Shown in pieces: positions 29,798 to 38,101 of a DNA stretch of 64,000 bases; positions within the stretch are counted from its first letter, which is position 1; each line of letters starts with the position of its first letter. The translations under genes and the position numbers were made by a program. The notes under the pieces were generated by a model. It ran no database searches and was not told the DNA's origin. It saw nothing but the letters and a program-made list of their open reading frames with translations. The stretch is from Sporomusaceae bacterium FL31 (GTDB lineage Bacteria; Bacillota; Negativicutes; DSM-1736; Dendrosporobacteraceae). The DNA is taken from positions 365,066 through 429,065 of the forward strand of contig BIFV01000008.1 of NCBI GenBank assembly GCA_003990955.1, read 5' to 3'.

Positions 29798-31495
29798 TTA
29801 CCTCTTGTCCCTAATAATCGGCTGGCAATAACACTGCTTTGGATACAATAAATCCAAAACCTTAGCTTGACTTGCAAGACCACTAGTGCAATCTGTAAAA
29901 ACCTGCGGTATACCACCGGCATATCCCCTAACCCGTTCTGCTCCAAATAGTTCCCGGGCGGTCGTGATAGCTTTAGCAAAATCACTATTCTGAACTGGCT
30001 CTTGGTGCAGATAATTAGTTAGCTCGTCACCGTAAAGCCAGCAATCAGGCGCATCGGCTCGCCGTCCCACCACAACCGAGCAATAGGGTCCATGACCTTT
30101 GTCACGTTTTTGCCTGGCTGATAACAGGCTGCGATAGATCACATCATCAGGCGGCAAGGTATAGCCAAACATGACGATATGCTCGGCTTTTTCCAAAGAA
30201 ATTCGCATATCACGCTGAATCTCTTCCAAAAAAGGCGGGTGATGCCCCTTAAAGCTGCTCTGCATAATCAATGGCGTATGAAGCAATTCTGTCAGTGTGC
30301 CACAATAAGCGCATTGCATCGCATCAGCCTGCCCCTGCAAATAGGCATCGGCTTCTTCAATCGAACGCGGCTGATGCCAGTCTTTCGACAACCGGGGCAG
30401 CAGTGGCGGAATAAACAGACTGGGAGAATGATAACCCCATTGATTTCCAAGATACATGGTGACTTTTCCGCAGCTGGGACATTCCCGCCAGCCAGAGCAG
30501 CCGTGAGGAAAATAAAATTTGCCAATCCGCACCCGACGAGAGCTGCTCTGACTGCTGTCATTGACTTGCTGAACGACCGATTCGTTATGCGGGTACCAGA
30601 TATTCGGCTCACAAGAATCAACGCGTCTGATGCCCATAAAGTAACTTAAATCATGAAATAATTCCAAAGAAACAACAAGGTTATCAATAAGCAATCTATT
30701 GCCGGCATGATTCAGTTTACGATGAGCATTAAAAATAAGCCACAATAAAATAGTGTCCCAATTCATATGAATCACAGCATAACTAAATAAATAAAACCTT
30801 CTGTCACTTAAGGTATGTCCAGCCGAAAAAAATCGCTGCCCTTCGGCTTGCATGAGCTGGGCCAAAATTTCGGCAAAGCCGATATATTGTTGGTATACCG
30901 CCATCTCCTGCAATAGAGTTTTATGATAGGCATGAAAATGTAAGAGTCCGATCAGCATGATTAACGCATTTCTGGCTAATACTAACGACTCTGGGGTTAC
31001 AAATCGCGGATCAGCCCCCTGACTGCCATAAACATGAAAACCATGCCGGCTGCCAATGTGCATATCCAACAAATTGAACAGATCCTGCAGGCGAAAGGAC
31101 GATGCATTATGCCCAGGACAAATATGCACCAGCTGTTTTAGCGTGCCCCAGTCATATGTGTAACGTAATTCACGCCCACGCTGAATAAGCTTTTCGGCTG
31201 TCAAATCACAAAACTGCCGCTGCAATGCTTCTTGCTGGACTGAGGATGGAAATGCAGCCGCTGCGCCTTCGTCATCACCTAGAATCAGCAACAAATCGCC
31301 AACACAATCACTGATCCCAGGCAGGCCAAAAGCCGACTGCACACGTTCCTGTAAAGATTTCTCTTGCTGCGCTAAACAGTATATCGCTTGTCCCAACTCA
31401 TCAGTTGTGTGCATATTAAGCGCCCGTGTAGCTCCGGCCCCCCAGAAAATAACGGTCTCAGGCCAAATGGGTTTATAACTTTTCCACTGCGACAT
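29798..31495 (-). CDS. SIR2-family protein with two CxxC zinc pairs (possible NAD-consuming effector)
   Basis: 565 residues from the ATG at 31495 (GGGAAAGGTAAGATT upstream). SIR2-type landmarks occur in order: FWGAGATRALNM at ~17-28 (NAD-binding loop), HMNWDTILLWL at ~243-253 (equivalent of the TTNYD motif), FPHGCSGWRECPSCGK at ~329-344 (catalytic His and first CxxC), CAYCG at ~395-399 (second CxxC) and VMFGYTLPPDDVIYRSLL at ~441-458. It is much longer than a stand-alone sirtuin (~250) because of a ~200-residue helical insertion between the first two motifs. Many bacterial proteins of this build act in antiphage defence by destroying NAD+, but no defence partner is proven here. Confidence 0.8.
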   Translation of the reverse strand: MSQWKSYKPIWPETVIFWGAGATRALNMHTTDELGQAIYCLAQQEKSLQERVQSAFGLPGISDCVGDLLLILGDDEGAAAAFPSSVQQEALQRQFCDLTAEKLIQRGRELRYTYDWGTLKQLVHICPGHNASSFRLQDLFNLLDMHIGSRHGFHVYGSQGADPRFVTPESLVLARNALIMLIGLLHFHAYHKTLLQEMAVYQQYIGFAEILAQLMQAEGQRFFSAGHTLSDRRFYLFSYAVIHMNWDTILLWLIFNAHRKLNHAGNRLLIDNLVVSLELFHDLSYFMGIRRVDSCEPNIWYPHNESVVQQVNDSSQSSSRRVRIGKFYFPHGCSGWRECPSCGKVTMYLGNQWGYHSPSLFIPPLLPRLSKDWHQPRSIEEADAYLQGQADAMQCAYCGTLTELLHTPLIMQSSFKGHHPPFLEEIQRDMRISLEKAEHIVMFGYTLPPDDVIYRSLLSARQKRDKGHGPYCSVVVGRRADAPDCWLYGDELTNYLHQEPVQNSDFAKAITTARELFGAERVRGYAGGIPQVFTDCTSGLASQAKVLDLLYPKQCYCQPIIRDKR

Positions 31496-31608
31496 AATCT
31501 TACCTTTCCCAGAACATGATGGCAAAAAAATCTTCAACGCTAAGCATTCTCAATCAGCAGTTGTTTTATACAAAATGCAACCAGACAGTGCCGCCTGCCT
31601 GGTAAACG

Positions 31609-31639
31609 AAAAAGCATCCGGAATTTCCGGATGCTTTTT
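31609..31639 (-). terminator. Intrinsic terminator after the HD-GYP gene
   Basis: AAAAAGCATCCGGAA and TTCCGGATGCTTTTT form a 15-base stem with T-runs on both strands; it overlaps the HD-GYP stop codon. Confidence 0.9.
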
Positions 31640-32267
31640 ATCCAAACAAATAATTCACTTTGTTAATACCTTTTGGTTGCCATAAATCGTCCTTTTGCAT
31701 AATTGCAATAAAACAATCCACTACTGTAGGGTCAAATTGCGTACCTTGGCAGCGTTGAATTTCCTGAATAGCTTCAGCTTGGGTAAAGCATTGCCGGTAA
31801 ATCCGGGGAGTTGTCATCGCATCAAACGAATCAGCAACAGCTACAATTCGAGCTCCTAGGGGGATTTTATGCCCCTTTAAGCCATCCGGATACCCGTTTC
31901 CATCAAAACGTTCATGATGAAAACGTACAATGTCAGAAATTGAGCTAAAGGATTTTACCTTATTGACAATACTATAGCCAATAACAGGATGTTGTTTGAT
32001 GATAGCAAACTGCTCGTCCGTAAGGCGGCCAGGCTTATTCAGCACTTCGTCAGGAATCCCAATTTTACCGATATCATGCAAATGAGCACCAATATGAACT
32101 AAATGCTGCTCTTCAGCATTGAGACCAATTCGCTGAGCAATCAATAAAGCTATATCGGCCACCCGTTCAGAATGACCGAGAGTATACGAACTCTTCGCAT
32201 CCAAAGCGGCAGCTAATGCGTCGACTAATTGATGTAAATCTTCTAACAAAAAGGACTGCGATGACAT
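31638..32267 (-). CDS. HD-GYP cyclic-di-GMP phosphodiesterase
   Basis: 209 residues starting at the ATG at 32267, with AGGAGG 9 bases upstream. The domain is complete: SERVADIALLIAQRIGL, HDIGKIGIPDEVLNKPG, and HHERFDGNGYPDGLKG carrying the GYP motif. It hydrolyses c-di-GMP. No sensor domain is present, so activity is probably set by expression or by the partner. Its 5' end overlaps the stop of the GGDEF gene by 25 bases, implying translational coupling. Confidence 0.9.
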   Translation of the reverse strand: MSSQSFLLEDLHQLVDALAAALDAKSSYTLGHSERVADIALLIAQRIGLNAEEQHLVHIGAHLHDIGKIGIPDEVLNKPGRLTDEQFAIIKQHPVIGYSIVNKVKSFSSISDIVRFHHERFDGNGYPDGLKGHKIPLGARIVAVADSFDAMTTPRIYRQCFTQAEAIQEIQRCQGTQFDPTVVDCFIAIMQKDDLWQPKGINKVNYLFG

Positions 32268-33343
32268 AGCCCATTTCCTCCTCTTTCTTTGCATCGATCC
32301 AGCAAAGACACTGCTGCAGCATAGGGATCATATGCACAAATTGCATCCCTGCCACTGTCTTTTGACTGATAGAGCGCCTGATCGGCAAAGTTGTAGAACG
32401 AATCCAATGTAGGAAATGGCGGCCGGGCCAAGCTGCACATTCCAATGGAAACGGTGATTTTGATTAATTGTTGATCATGAGACGAAAATAGAGCTGCAGC
32501 AACCGCTGACTGAATCTTTCTGGCCACATTTTGCGCACCCTGTGAGTCTGTCCCAGGTAAAAGCACAGCAAATTCTTCGCCGCCAATTCGGGCAAATAGA
32601 TCATTATTGCGAATTGAATTCCGAACAATCTTAGAAAATTCGACTAGGACTTTATCTCCGGCCTGATGCCCAAAACGATCATTGATTTTCTTAAAATAAT
32701 CAATATCCAAGATGAGCAGCGATAGTGGTTTACTCGTTTGGGTTAAGTCGCAAAATTCCCGCTCCAGTTCATGAAAAAAGCACCGGCGATTGGCAATCTT
32801 GGTTAAAGGATCCGTCATGGCCATGACTTGCATACTCTGGCAAGCCTGCTCTAACTCAATCGTGCGTTGTTTTAATGAAATTTGTGTCTCAATTAAATTA
32901 TCATTGGCTTCTTCCAGTACTGTTTTTTGTTGAGAAAGTTCCCAGCGAGACTCATCTAATTCTCTGATGGTTTGCTGCAGTTGCTGTTCTCGAATATAGA
33001 TTTGCCGGGCCATCCAATTCATATCGCGCATAAAGGCAACCATTTCATTCTCGTCGTCCTCATCAAGTTCATTAGGAACCGGCAACGAAATTTTGTAATT
33101 ACCGTTTTTTACATTGGTACAAAACGCTCTCACTACAGATAACTGGTTATACAGCAGCCAGCCGCCGGTAATGTATGGGCTAAGCAAACCAAGTAAAAGG
33201 GCGGCGGCTAATGCCACCGCCAAAGCCTGATTAAGATTTTTGTTAAACTGTATTGCCGACCCTATTGTCATGCCAAAGATCAACGCCAGTGGGATTAAAG
33301 CAATGCCTAGATATACGATCCGTAATTTTGTTTCCAGTTTCAT
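32243..33343 (-). CDS. Membrane diguanylate cyclase (GGDEF)
   Basis: 366 residues from the ATG at 33343, with GGAGGGG upstream. Two membrane helices near the N-terminus (~7-28, ~40-60) are followed by a HAMP-like stretch and a coiled coil (~100-190), then a GGDEF domain. The active-site loop is GGEEF, and RNND five residues before it fits the inhibitory I-site. DPLTKIANRRCFF and DYFKKINDRFGHQAGD are canonical. It makes c-di-GMP, and the HD-GYP partner degrades it. Confidence 0.9.
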   Translation of the reverse strand: MKLETKLRIVYLGIALIPLALIFGMTIGSAIQFNKNLNQALAVALAAALLLGLLSPYITGGWLLYNQLSVVRAFCTNVKNGNYKISLPVPNELDEDDENEMVAFMRDMNWMARQIYIREQQLQQTIRELDESRWELSQQKTVLEEANDNLIETQISLKQRTIELEQACQSMQVMAMTDPLTKIANRRCFFHELEREFCDLTQTSKPLSLLILDIDYFKKINDRFGHQAGDKVLVEFSKIVRNSIRNNDLFARIGGEEFAVLLPGTDSQGAQNVARKIQSAVAAALFSSHDQQLIKITVSIGMCSLARPPFPTLDSFYNFADQALYQSKDSGRDAICAYDPYAAAVSLLDRCKERGGNGLCHRSPFC

Positions 33344-33380
33344 ACGCTTCCCCTCCAGCAGCTTGCATAACCAATCTGGA

Positions 33381-33539
33381 CTAATCTTCTTCCTTCGAGT
33401 CACAATGATCTTTATTCTTAGAGCAGCAGTCTCCCGAAGAGCACCCGCACCCTTTGTTACCCCAAACCTGTTGGTAAACCAGGTTGCCAATATACCCTAA
33501 TGCCACCAGTCCAACTGCGATGATAACAAATTTTTCCAT
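33381..33539 (-). CDS. FeoB-associated Cys-rich membrane protein
   Basis: A 52-residue gene. Starts MEKFVIIAVGLVALGYIGN (one membrane helix) and continues to a Cys-rich tail: CGC, CC and a further Cys near the end, followed by KEED. This small-protein family accompanies feoB in many Firmicutes, perhaps as an iron-handling adaptor with a FeoC-like role. GTGGAGGTTAC precedes the ATG. It lies 18 bases after feoB. Confidence 0.85.
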   Translation of the reverse strand: MEKFVIIAVGLVALGYIGNLVYQQVWGNKGCGCSSGDCCSKNKDHCDSKEED

Positions 33540-33557
33540 AGTAACCTCCACGTTGAG

Positions 33558-35915
33558 TTAATAGCCCAAGAGAGTTCCAATCTGGTAAATTGCAAATGAA
33601 ACAACATATGCCAGTGTCGTACCATAGATACTACTGAAGATTGCCCACTTCCAAGAGTTGGTTTCACGTTTCACTACAGCCAATACGGCAAGGCATGGTG
33701 CATAGAGGAGTACGAAAGCCATTAACGAATAGGCAATCAGTGGTGTAAAGTGAGGGTCAGCCATAATCGCATCTTTTAAAGCCATCGAAGTTTCGTCAGT
33801 ATCACCAAGACTATAAATCGTTCCTAGTGTACTAACCAGAACCTCTTTAGCAGTAAAGGCTGCAAATAAGCCTACACCAATTTTCCAGTCAAAACCTAAT
33901 GGTCTGATTGCCGGTTCAATGAAATGACCAAATTGTCCGGCATAACTGCCTGCTAATTTTTCGCCTTTTTCTTCAGATTGCAGTGCACTTAATTCTTCAT
34001 CTTTAGCTGTTTCTAGTTCAATATATTGTTGAGCAACAGCATAAATTTCCGGACCAGCTGCTTCAATCTCTTGCATTTTAGCTTCTTTTTCACTGTCTAA
34101 AGTAGCAATTAAGGCTTCATTCTCGCCAGCTTCTTCAGTTTTAGCACTATATTCTTCATCAACAGCTTTAATATCGGCAATCATCGCTGTCAGCGCTTCA
34201 TTATCTTCTAACTTTTCGATAGCCAATGGAGCCAAGATGTCTTCACTCACATGACCTTCAAAGGTAGTTTCAACTTGTACAGCCGCTTGTGCAAAATCTT
34301 TGCTGTATTCCACTTCAGCCGGATAATTAGTTAAGAACCAAACCAGAATGGATACTGCCAAGATAATTGTCCCGGCTTTCTTTAGATAGAGATAGCCACG
34401 TTCCCACATATGCAGCATAATGCTGCGGAAAGTTGGCATATGATAAGGCGGCAATTCCATAACAAACGGCTCAGCCTCACCTTTAAACAACACTTTGCGG
34501 AAGATAAAGGCCATAATAATCGCCAATGCGATTCCTAGAACGTAGATAGAGAACAATACTGTTCCAGCCGACTCGGCCGAAAAGAACGCCGCAATAAACA
34601 ACGTATAAACTGGCAGACGCGCACCGCAGCTCATCAATTGAACAACCAACAGTGTAACCATCCGGTCATTCTTGTTTTCCAGTGTCCTAGTACCCATTAC
34701 AGCCGGTACTGTACAACCAAAACCGATCAGCAAAGGAATAAAGGACTTACCATGCAGGCCAACAGCCCTCATAACCCGGTCCATAACGAAAGCCGCTCTG
34801 GCCATATAACCGGAATCTTCTAAAATAGCAATCCCTAAAAATAATAGTAAAATAAGCGGGAAAAACGAAAGAACACCACCAACACCGCCAATAATTCCAT
34901 CAACCACCAGCGACTTTAGATCGCCGTCAGGCATAGTTTGACCTACCCAATCGCCGAACATGCCAATAGCAGTTTCCAGCCACTCTTGCGGATAAGTACC
35001 TAGTTCAAATACTGTATTGAATAATAACCACATAAGTCCAAAGAATATTGGTAATCCCAGGATCCGGTTTGTAAGAATAGCATCAATTTTATCAGAAGTA
35101 CTGGCAGTTCCTGCCCGGCTGGCAATGACTGCACTATTGAATACTGAAGCAACAAATGCATACCGGCCATTAGCAATAGCCAATTCTGGCTCTTGCTGAA
35201 TCGTTTGTGTCAACTCAAGGCGCAACGCTTCGACTTGAGCAATAATGCTTTGGCTGCCCGCATAGGCACTGAAAGCATCGACAACACTGTGGTCATTTTC
35301 CAAGAGTTTTACTGCCAGCCAGCGTTTAGGATATTTTAAGCCTTGGATTGCAGCTAAGCTATCCACAACTTTCGCAATCGATTGCTCGATCTCAGGACCA
35401 TAATCAACAGCAAAAGAACTACCATTGGCTTTCTCGCCTAAATTTACCGCAGCAGATAATAAATCTTCCATACCTTGCTGCCTGTTACCGACAGTCCGTA
35501 CTACCGGACACCCCAATTTTGCACCCAGAGCCTGATCATCAATTTGCAGTCCGGCCTTTTCAGCCATATCTGCCATATTTAATGCCAACACTAAGGGTCT
35601 TTCTAACTCCAGCAATTGCACAGCCAAATAGAGGTTGCGCTCCAAGTTAGAAGCATCCAGAATGTTAACCAGAATATCTGGTTTTTCTTCAATGATAAAA
35701 TTCCGGGCAACCACTTCGTCTAACGCATAAGCTGTCAGACTATAGGTTCCCGGCAAATCTACAATCATTAGATTTTTGCCCTGATAACGGCATGAGCCTT
35801 CGCGTCTTTCAACCGTTACACCAGGATAATTACCGACATGCTGCCGCGCCCCGGTAAGATTATTAAATATCGTAGTTTTGCCTGAGTTCGGATTACCGGC
35901 CAAGGCAACTGTCAA
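33558..35915 (-). CDS. feoB: Ferrous iron transporter FeoB (with long coiled-coil insertion)
   Basis: 785 residues if started at the TTG at 35915, which has GGGAGGAG 5-7 bases upstream and gives the usual FeoB beginning TVALAGNPNSGKTT; a GTG five codons earlier is possible. The cytoplasmic G domain shows GNPNSGKTT, DLPGTYS and NMAD. Gate/permease helices include IGFGCTVPAVMGTRTLENKN and SCGARLPVYTLF. Between WFLTNYP and SYAGQFG, about residues 532-652, lies a stretch rich in Glu and Ala, far longer than in typical FeoB. Imports Fe2+ across the inner membrane. Confidence 0.94.
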   Translation of the reverse strand: MTVALAGNPNSGKTTIFNNLTGARQHVGNYPGVTVERREGSCRYQGKNLMIVDLPGTYSLTAYALDEVVARNFIIEEKPDILVNILDASNLERNLYLAVQLLELERPLVLALNMADMAEKAGLQIDDQALGAKLGCPVVRTVGNRQQGMEDLLSAAVNLGEKANGSSFAVDYGPEIEQSIAKVVDSLAAIQGLKYPKRWLAVKLLENDHSVVDAFSAYAGSQSIIAQVEALRLELTQTIQQEPELAIANGRYAFVASVFNSAVIASRAGTASTSDKIDAILTNRILGLPIFFGLMWLLFNTVFELGTYPQEWLETAIGMFGDWVGQTMPDGDLKSLVVDGIIGGVGGVLSFFPLILLLFLGIAILEDSGYMARAAFVMDRVMRAVGLHGKSFIPLLIGFGCTVPAVMGTRTLENKNDRMVTLLVVQLMSCGARLPVYTLFIAAFFSAESAGTVLFSIYVLGIALAIIMAFIFRKVLFKGEAEPFVMELPPYHMPTFRSIMLHMWERGYLYLKKAGTIILAVSILVWFLTNYPAEVEYSKDFAQAAVQVETTFEGHVSEDILAPLAIEKLEDNEALTAMIADIKAVDEEYSAKTEEAGENEALIATLDSEKEAKMQEIEAAGPEIYAVAQQYIELETAKDEELSALQSEEKGEKLAGSYAGQFGHFIEPAIRPLGFDWKIGVGLFAAFTAKEVLVSTLGTIYSLGDTDETSMALKDAIMADPHFTPLIAYSLMAFVLLYAPCLAVLAVVKRETNSWKWAIFSSIYGTTLAYVVSFAIYQIGTLLGY

Positions 35916-35960
35916 ACTTGCTCCTCCCACTATGTACCACTCTCCACTTCTATTTAAACT

Positions 35961-36191
35961 CTAGGCTGGTTCAACTTCAATTAAATCGGCCTCAGTCTTA
36001 CGTAACGACATATTGAAGCCTTTTAACTTAACCTCAATTGGATCACCCAGTGGTGCAAATTTTTGCACATCAATGCGGGTTCCGGCAATGACCCCCATAT
36101 CAACAATTCTTCTGGTTATGGCTCCACAGCCGTTTACTTTTTTCACAATACCGTGTTGTCCCGGTAATAAGTCACTTAATTTTCTCGACAA
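35961..36191 (-). CDS. feoA: FeoA (SH3-like FeoB partner)
   Basis: 76 residues, SH3-like fold. MSRKLSDLLPGQHGIVKKVN, ITRRIVDMGVIAGTRIDVQK and IEVKLKGFNMSLRKTEADLI are typical. First gene of feoA-feoB-Cys-rich protein, perhaps reading on into the GGDEF/HD-GYP pair. A Fur-type box overlaps the promoter just upstream. Confidence 0.93.
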   Translation of the reverse strand: MSRKLSDLLPGQHGIVKKVNGCGAITRRIVDMGVIAGTRIDVQKFAPLGDPIEVKLKGFNMSLRKTEADLIEVEPA

Positions 36192-36213
36192 GATATAACG
36201 CCTCCCCCACGCA

Positions 36214-36268
36214 AATGATAATTGTTTTCATTGCTTGTATTATAAGTGAGAATACTTGTCAATGTCAA
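36214..36268 (-). promoter_or_regulatory. Sigma-A promoter and Fur-like box of feoA
   Basis: Minus-strand -35 TTGACA (36263-36268) and -10 TATAAT (36239-36244) with an 18-base spacer. Just after the -10 lies a 19-base near-palindrome, AATGATAATTGTTTTCATT on the plus strand (36214-36232), close to the Fur box consensus. Binding there would block transcription when iron is abundant. Confidence 0.8.
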
Positions 36269-36426
36269 TACATTTCACGTCTCTTTCTTGGAAAAAACCA
36301 CCTCCATTTGCCTTTTAATTAATCTCAAAAATAAGAATTTTCGGCCTATAAACAAAGTTTAGCTGATTTTACAAAGTTTTACAGCCATTCCTAGCATATG
36401 ATCATAACACTGTAAAATATAACAGT

Positions 36427-36445
36427 AATTATTATCAATATCATT
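36427..36445. promoter_or_regulatory. Second Fur-like box upstream of feoA
   Basis: AATTATTATCAATATCATT; its reverse complement has tandem GATATT and GATAAT hexamers as in the Fur consensus. It lies about 180 bases upstream of the promoter box. Confidence 0.5.
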
Positions 36446-36501
36446 CATTTTTTACACTTTAGTGAATCAAGTTAACGCACTAAAAAAACCGTTAGTCCCA
36501 A

Positions 36502-36557
36502 AATCATTAAGGGGTGTCTCTAAATGACTGTGCATTTAGAGACACCCCTTAATGATT
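36502..36557. terminator. Perfect 25-base-pair hairpin (bidirectional terminator-like)
   Basis: Arms 36502-36526 and 36533-36557 are exact reverse complements around a 6-base loop. The plus strand continues ATTTTTTAT and the minus strand has GGTTTTTTTA further on. It lies downstream of the dCMP deaminase gene. The length and perfection are unusual for a terminator. Confidence 0.65.
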
Positions 36558-36615
36558 CATTTTTTATTAATAAAAAATTGCGATCTCGCAACAAATTCTG
36601 CGCTTAGCCCAAATA

Positions 36616-37080
36616 TTACTGCGCACTGCCTGCCAGCAGATCACTAGGCTTACAGGCCACAATACGTCCGCCCTGATCATAGTAGACAACCTTAGCGATC
36701 ATCGCATTGCGAATCATGCGCCGGCATAGCAGGCAAGGTTCACCGGAAGCAAAAGTATTGTCCATATTATAGCCGGCAACGTAAATAGTTGCACCATTCA
36801 TTTCGGCCGGATCGGCATTGATAAGCGCGTTTTGCTCAGCGTGGACAGACACGCACAACTCATATCTTTCACCTTTGGGGACATGCAGTTCCTCCCGGCG
36901 GCATAAGCCAGTATCACTGCAGTTGTTCTCACCCCGCGGCGCACCATTGTACCCGGTGCTTACAATAATATTATCTTTTACAATGACAGCCCCATACCGG
37001 CGCCGTAAACATGTGGATCGCTTTGATACAACTTGAGCGATTTCAAGGAAATATTCGTCCCAGGCAGGCCGCTTATCCAA
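36616..37080 (-). CDS. dCMP deaminase / ComEB-like cytidine deaminase-fold protein
   Basis: 154 residues. Deaminates dCMP to dUMP for thymidylate synthesis; ComEB is the Bacillus relative. Zinc and catalytic motif: VHAEQNALINA with downstream PCLLC. N-terminal RPAWDEYFLEIAQVVSKRST and GAVIVKDNIIVSTGYNGAP. Monocistronic by appearance. Confidence 0.92.
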   Translation of the reverse strand: MDKRPAWDEYFLEIAQVVSKRSTCLRRRYGAVIVKDNIIVSTGYNGAPRGENNCSDTGLCRREELHVPKGERYELCVSVHAEQNALINADPAEMNGATIYVAGYNMDNTFASGEPCLLCRRMIRNAMIAKVVYYDQGGRIVACKPSDLLAGSAQ

Positions 37081-37246
37081 ACCAGACTCCCCTTTCAGTC
37101 CATACTTGTTAACAGGTTAAACAAATAGTAACGCTTTAGTATATGCTTTTTCACAACAATTGCTCTAGGCAATACTTGAAAAACAAGGTGTTATCTTACA
37201 ATTTTACCATATTTTCAGACTACACTCTAGTGGGGAACGATATATA

Positions 37247-37265
37247 CCCACAAAGTACTCAAAGG
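37247..37265. repeat. Dispersed palindromic repeat, half-site copy H
   Basis: CCCACAAAGTACTCAAAGG matches one arm of the family. It is joined directly to an unrelated long palindrome at 37270-37339. Confidence 0.5.
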
Positions 37266-37269
37266 CAAG

Positions 37270-37339
37270 AGAAGCAAAAAGAACGTCCCCTTGCTTCTCT
37301 CCTGCAACAGGGGAGCAAGGGGACGTTCTTTTTGCTTCT
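37270..37339. repeat. REP-like long palindrome
   Basis: Arms 37270-37295 and 37314-37339 (26 bases, exact reverse complements) carry the core AAAAAGAACGTCCCC around an 18-base loop. It lies just downstream of the ABC-2 permease stop, so it may also act as a terminator. The core resembles palindromic REP elements seen in many genomes, from memory. Confidence 0.65.
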
Positions 37340-37360
37340 TTTCTTTTAGATTGCCGATGA

Positions 37361-38101
37361 TCAATCACGAACTCTTTTTACCTGCCAGATACCTACGGCC
37401 AAAAAGACAGCTAGATATAAGCCCATGACAGCTAAGGATACCATGGGCACTCCGAGGTCGGCTGCGCTGCTGCGCAGGGCTTGGCTGGCATGAGTGAGGG
37501 GTAATAGTTCGATGAGCCAGCGTGCTAGGTCAGGTAGTTGTTTCGGTGTAAAGAAGGTCGCACAAAGAAACGACATCGGCAGCAGCACATAAGTATTGAA
37601 GTTGCCCATATCCTCATGAGAATCTAAACTCATTGCCGCCACCAAAGCTAAGGCCGCAAAGATGGCACAGTTTAGTACAAGCACAGTAATAAACCAGCCA
37701 TTAAGACTAAACTTTGCACCAAAAAGGAAGGCCATAATGATGAGGACGGCTGAAGAAATCAAGCCGCGCAAAACACCTGACAACACCTTGCCAACAACAA
37801 AAGCCGTGGCACTAATTGGGGCAATTAAATATTCTTCTAACGTTTTATGGTAAACACGACTCATATTCAGCGGTGTTCCCACAGCATTAAAACTAATGGT
37901 CATCGAGTTAAGAGCCACAATGCCTGGTACAATAAAATCCAGATAACTCCCTTGCCCGGTTTGAATGCTTTTACCCAATCCCCAGCCAAAAGCCACCAGA
38001 TACAGCATCGGTGATATCATCCGCGATAAAATATACCGGCTGAGCCTGCGTTGTAAAACAATCCAATCACGCCAAAATACTGTCCATATATCTATAAGCA
38101 C
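37361..38101 (-). CDS. ABC-2 type export permease
   Basis: 246 residues with six membrane helices and the ABC-2 C-terminal motif LLPMSFLCATFFTPKQLPDL, then LLPLTHASQALR. GTG start overlaps the stop of the partner ATPase by one base. The exported substrate is unknown. Position next to a FecBCD/BtuFCD-type importer and cobalt-related genes suggests, by inference only, a metal-, heme- or corrinoid-related job. Confidence 0.88.
   Translation of the reverse strand: MLIDIWTVFWRDWIVLQRRLSRYILSRMISPMLYLVAFGWGLGKSIQTGQGSYLDFIVPGIVALNSMTISFNAVGTPLNMSRVYHKTLEEYLIAPISATAFVVGKVLSGVLRGLISSAVLIIMAFLFGAKFSLNGWFITVLVLNCAIFAALALVAAMSLDSHEDMGNFNTYVLLPMSFLCATFFTPKQLPDLARWLIELLPLTHASQALRSSAADLGVPMVSLAVMGLYLAVFLAVGIWQVKRVRD

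Noticed and set aside
37143..37349. Plus-strand frame of 68 codons
   Set aside because: Made largely of the REP-like palindrome and a repeat half-site.
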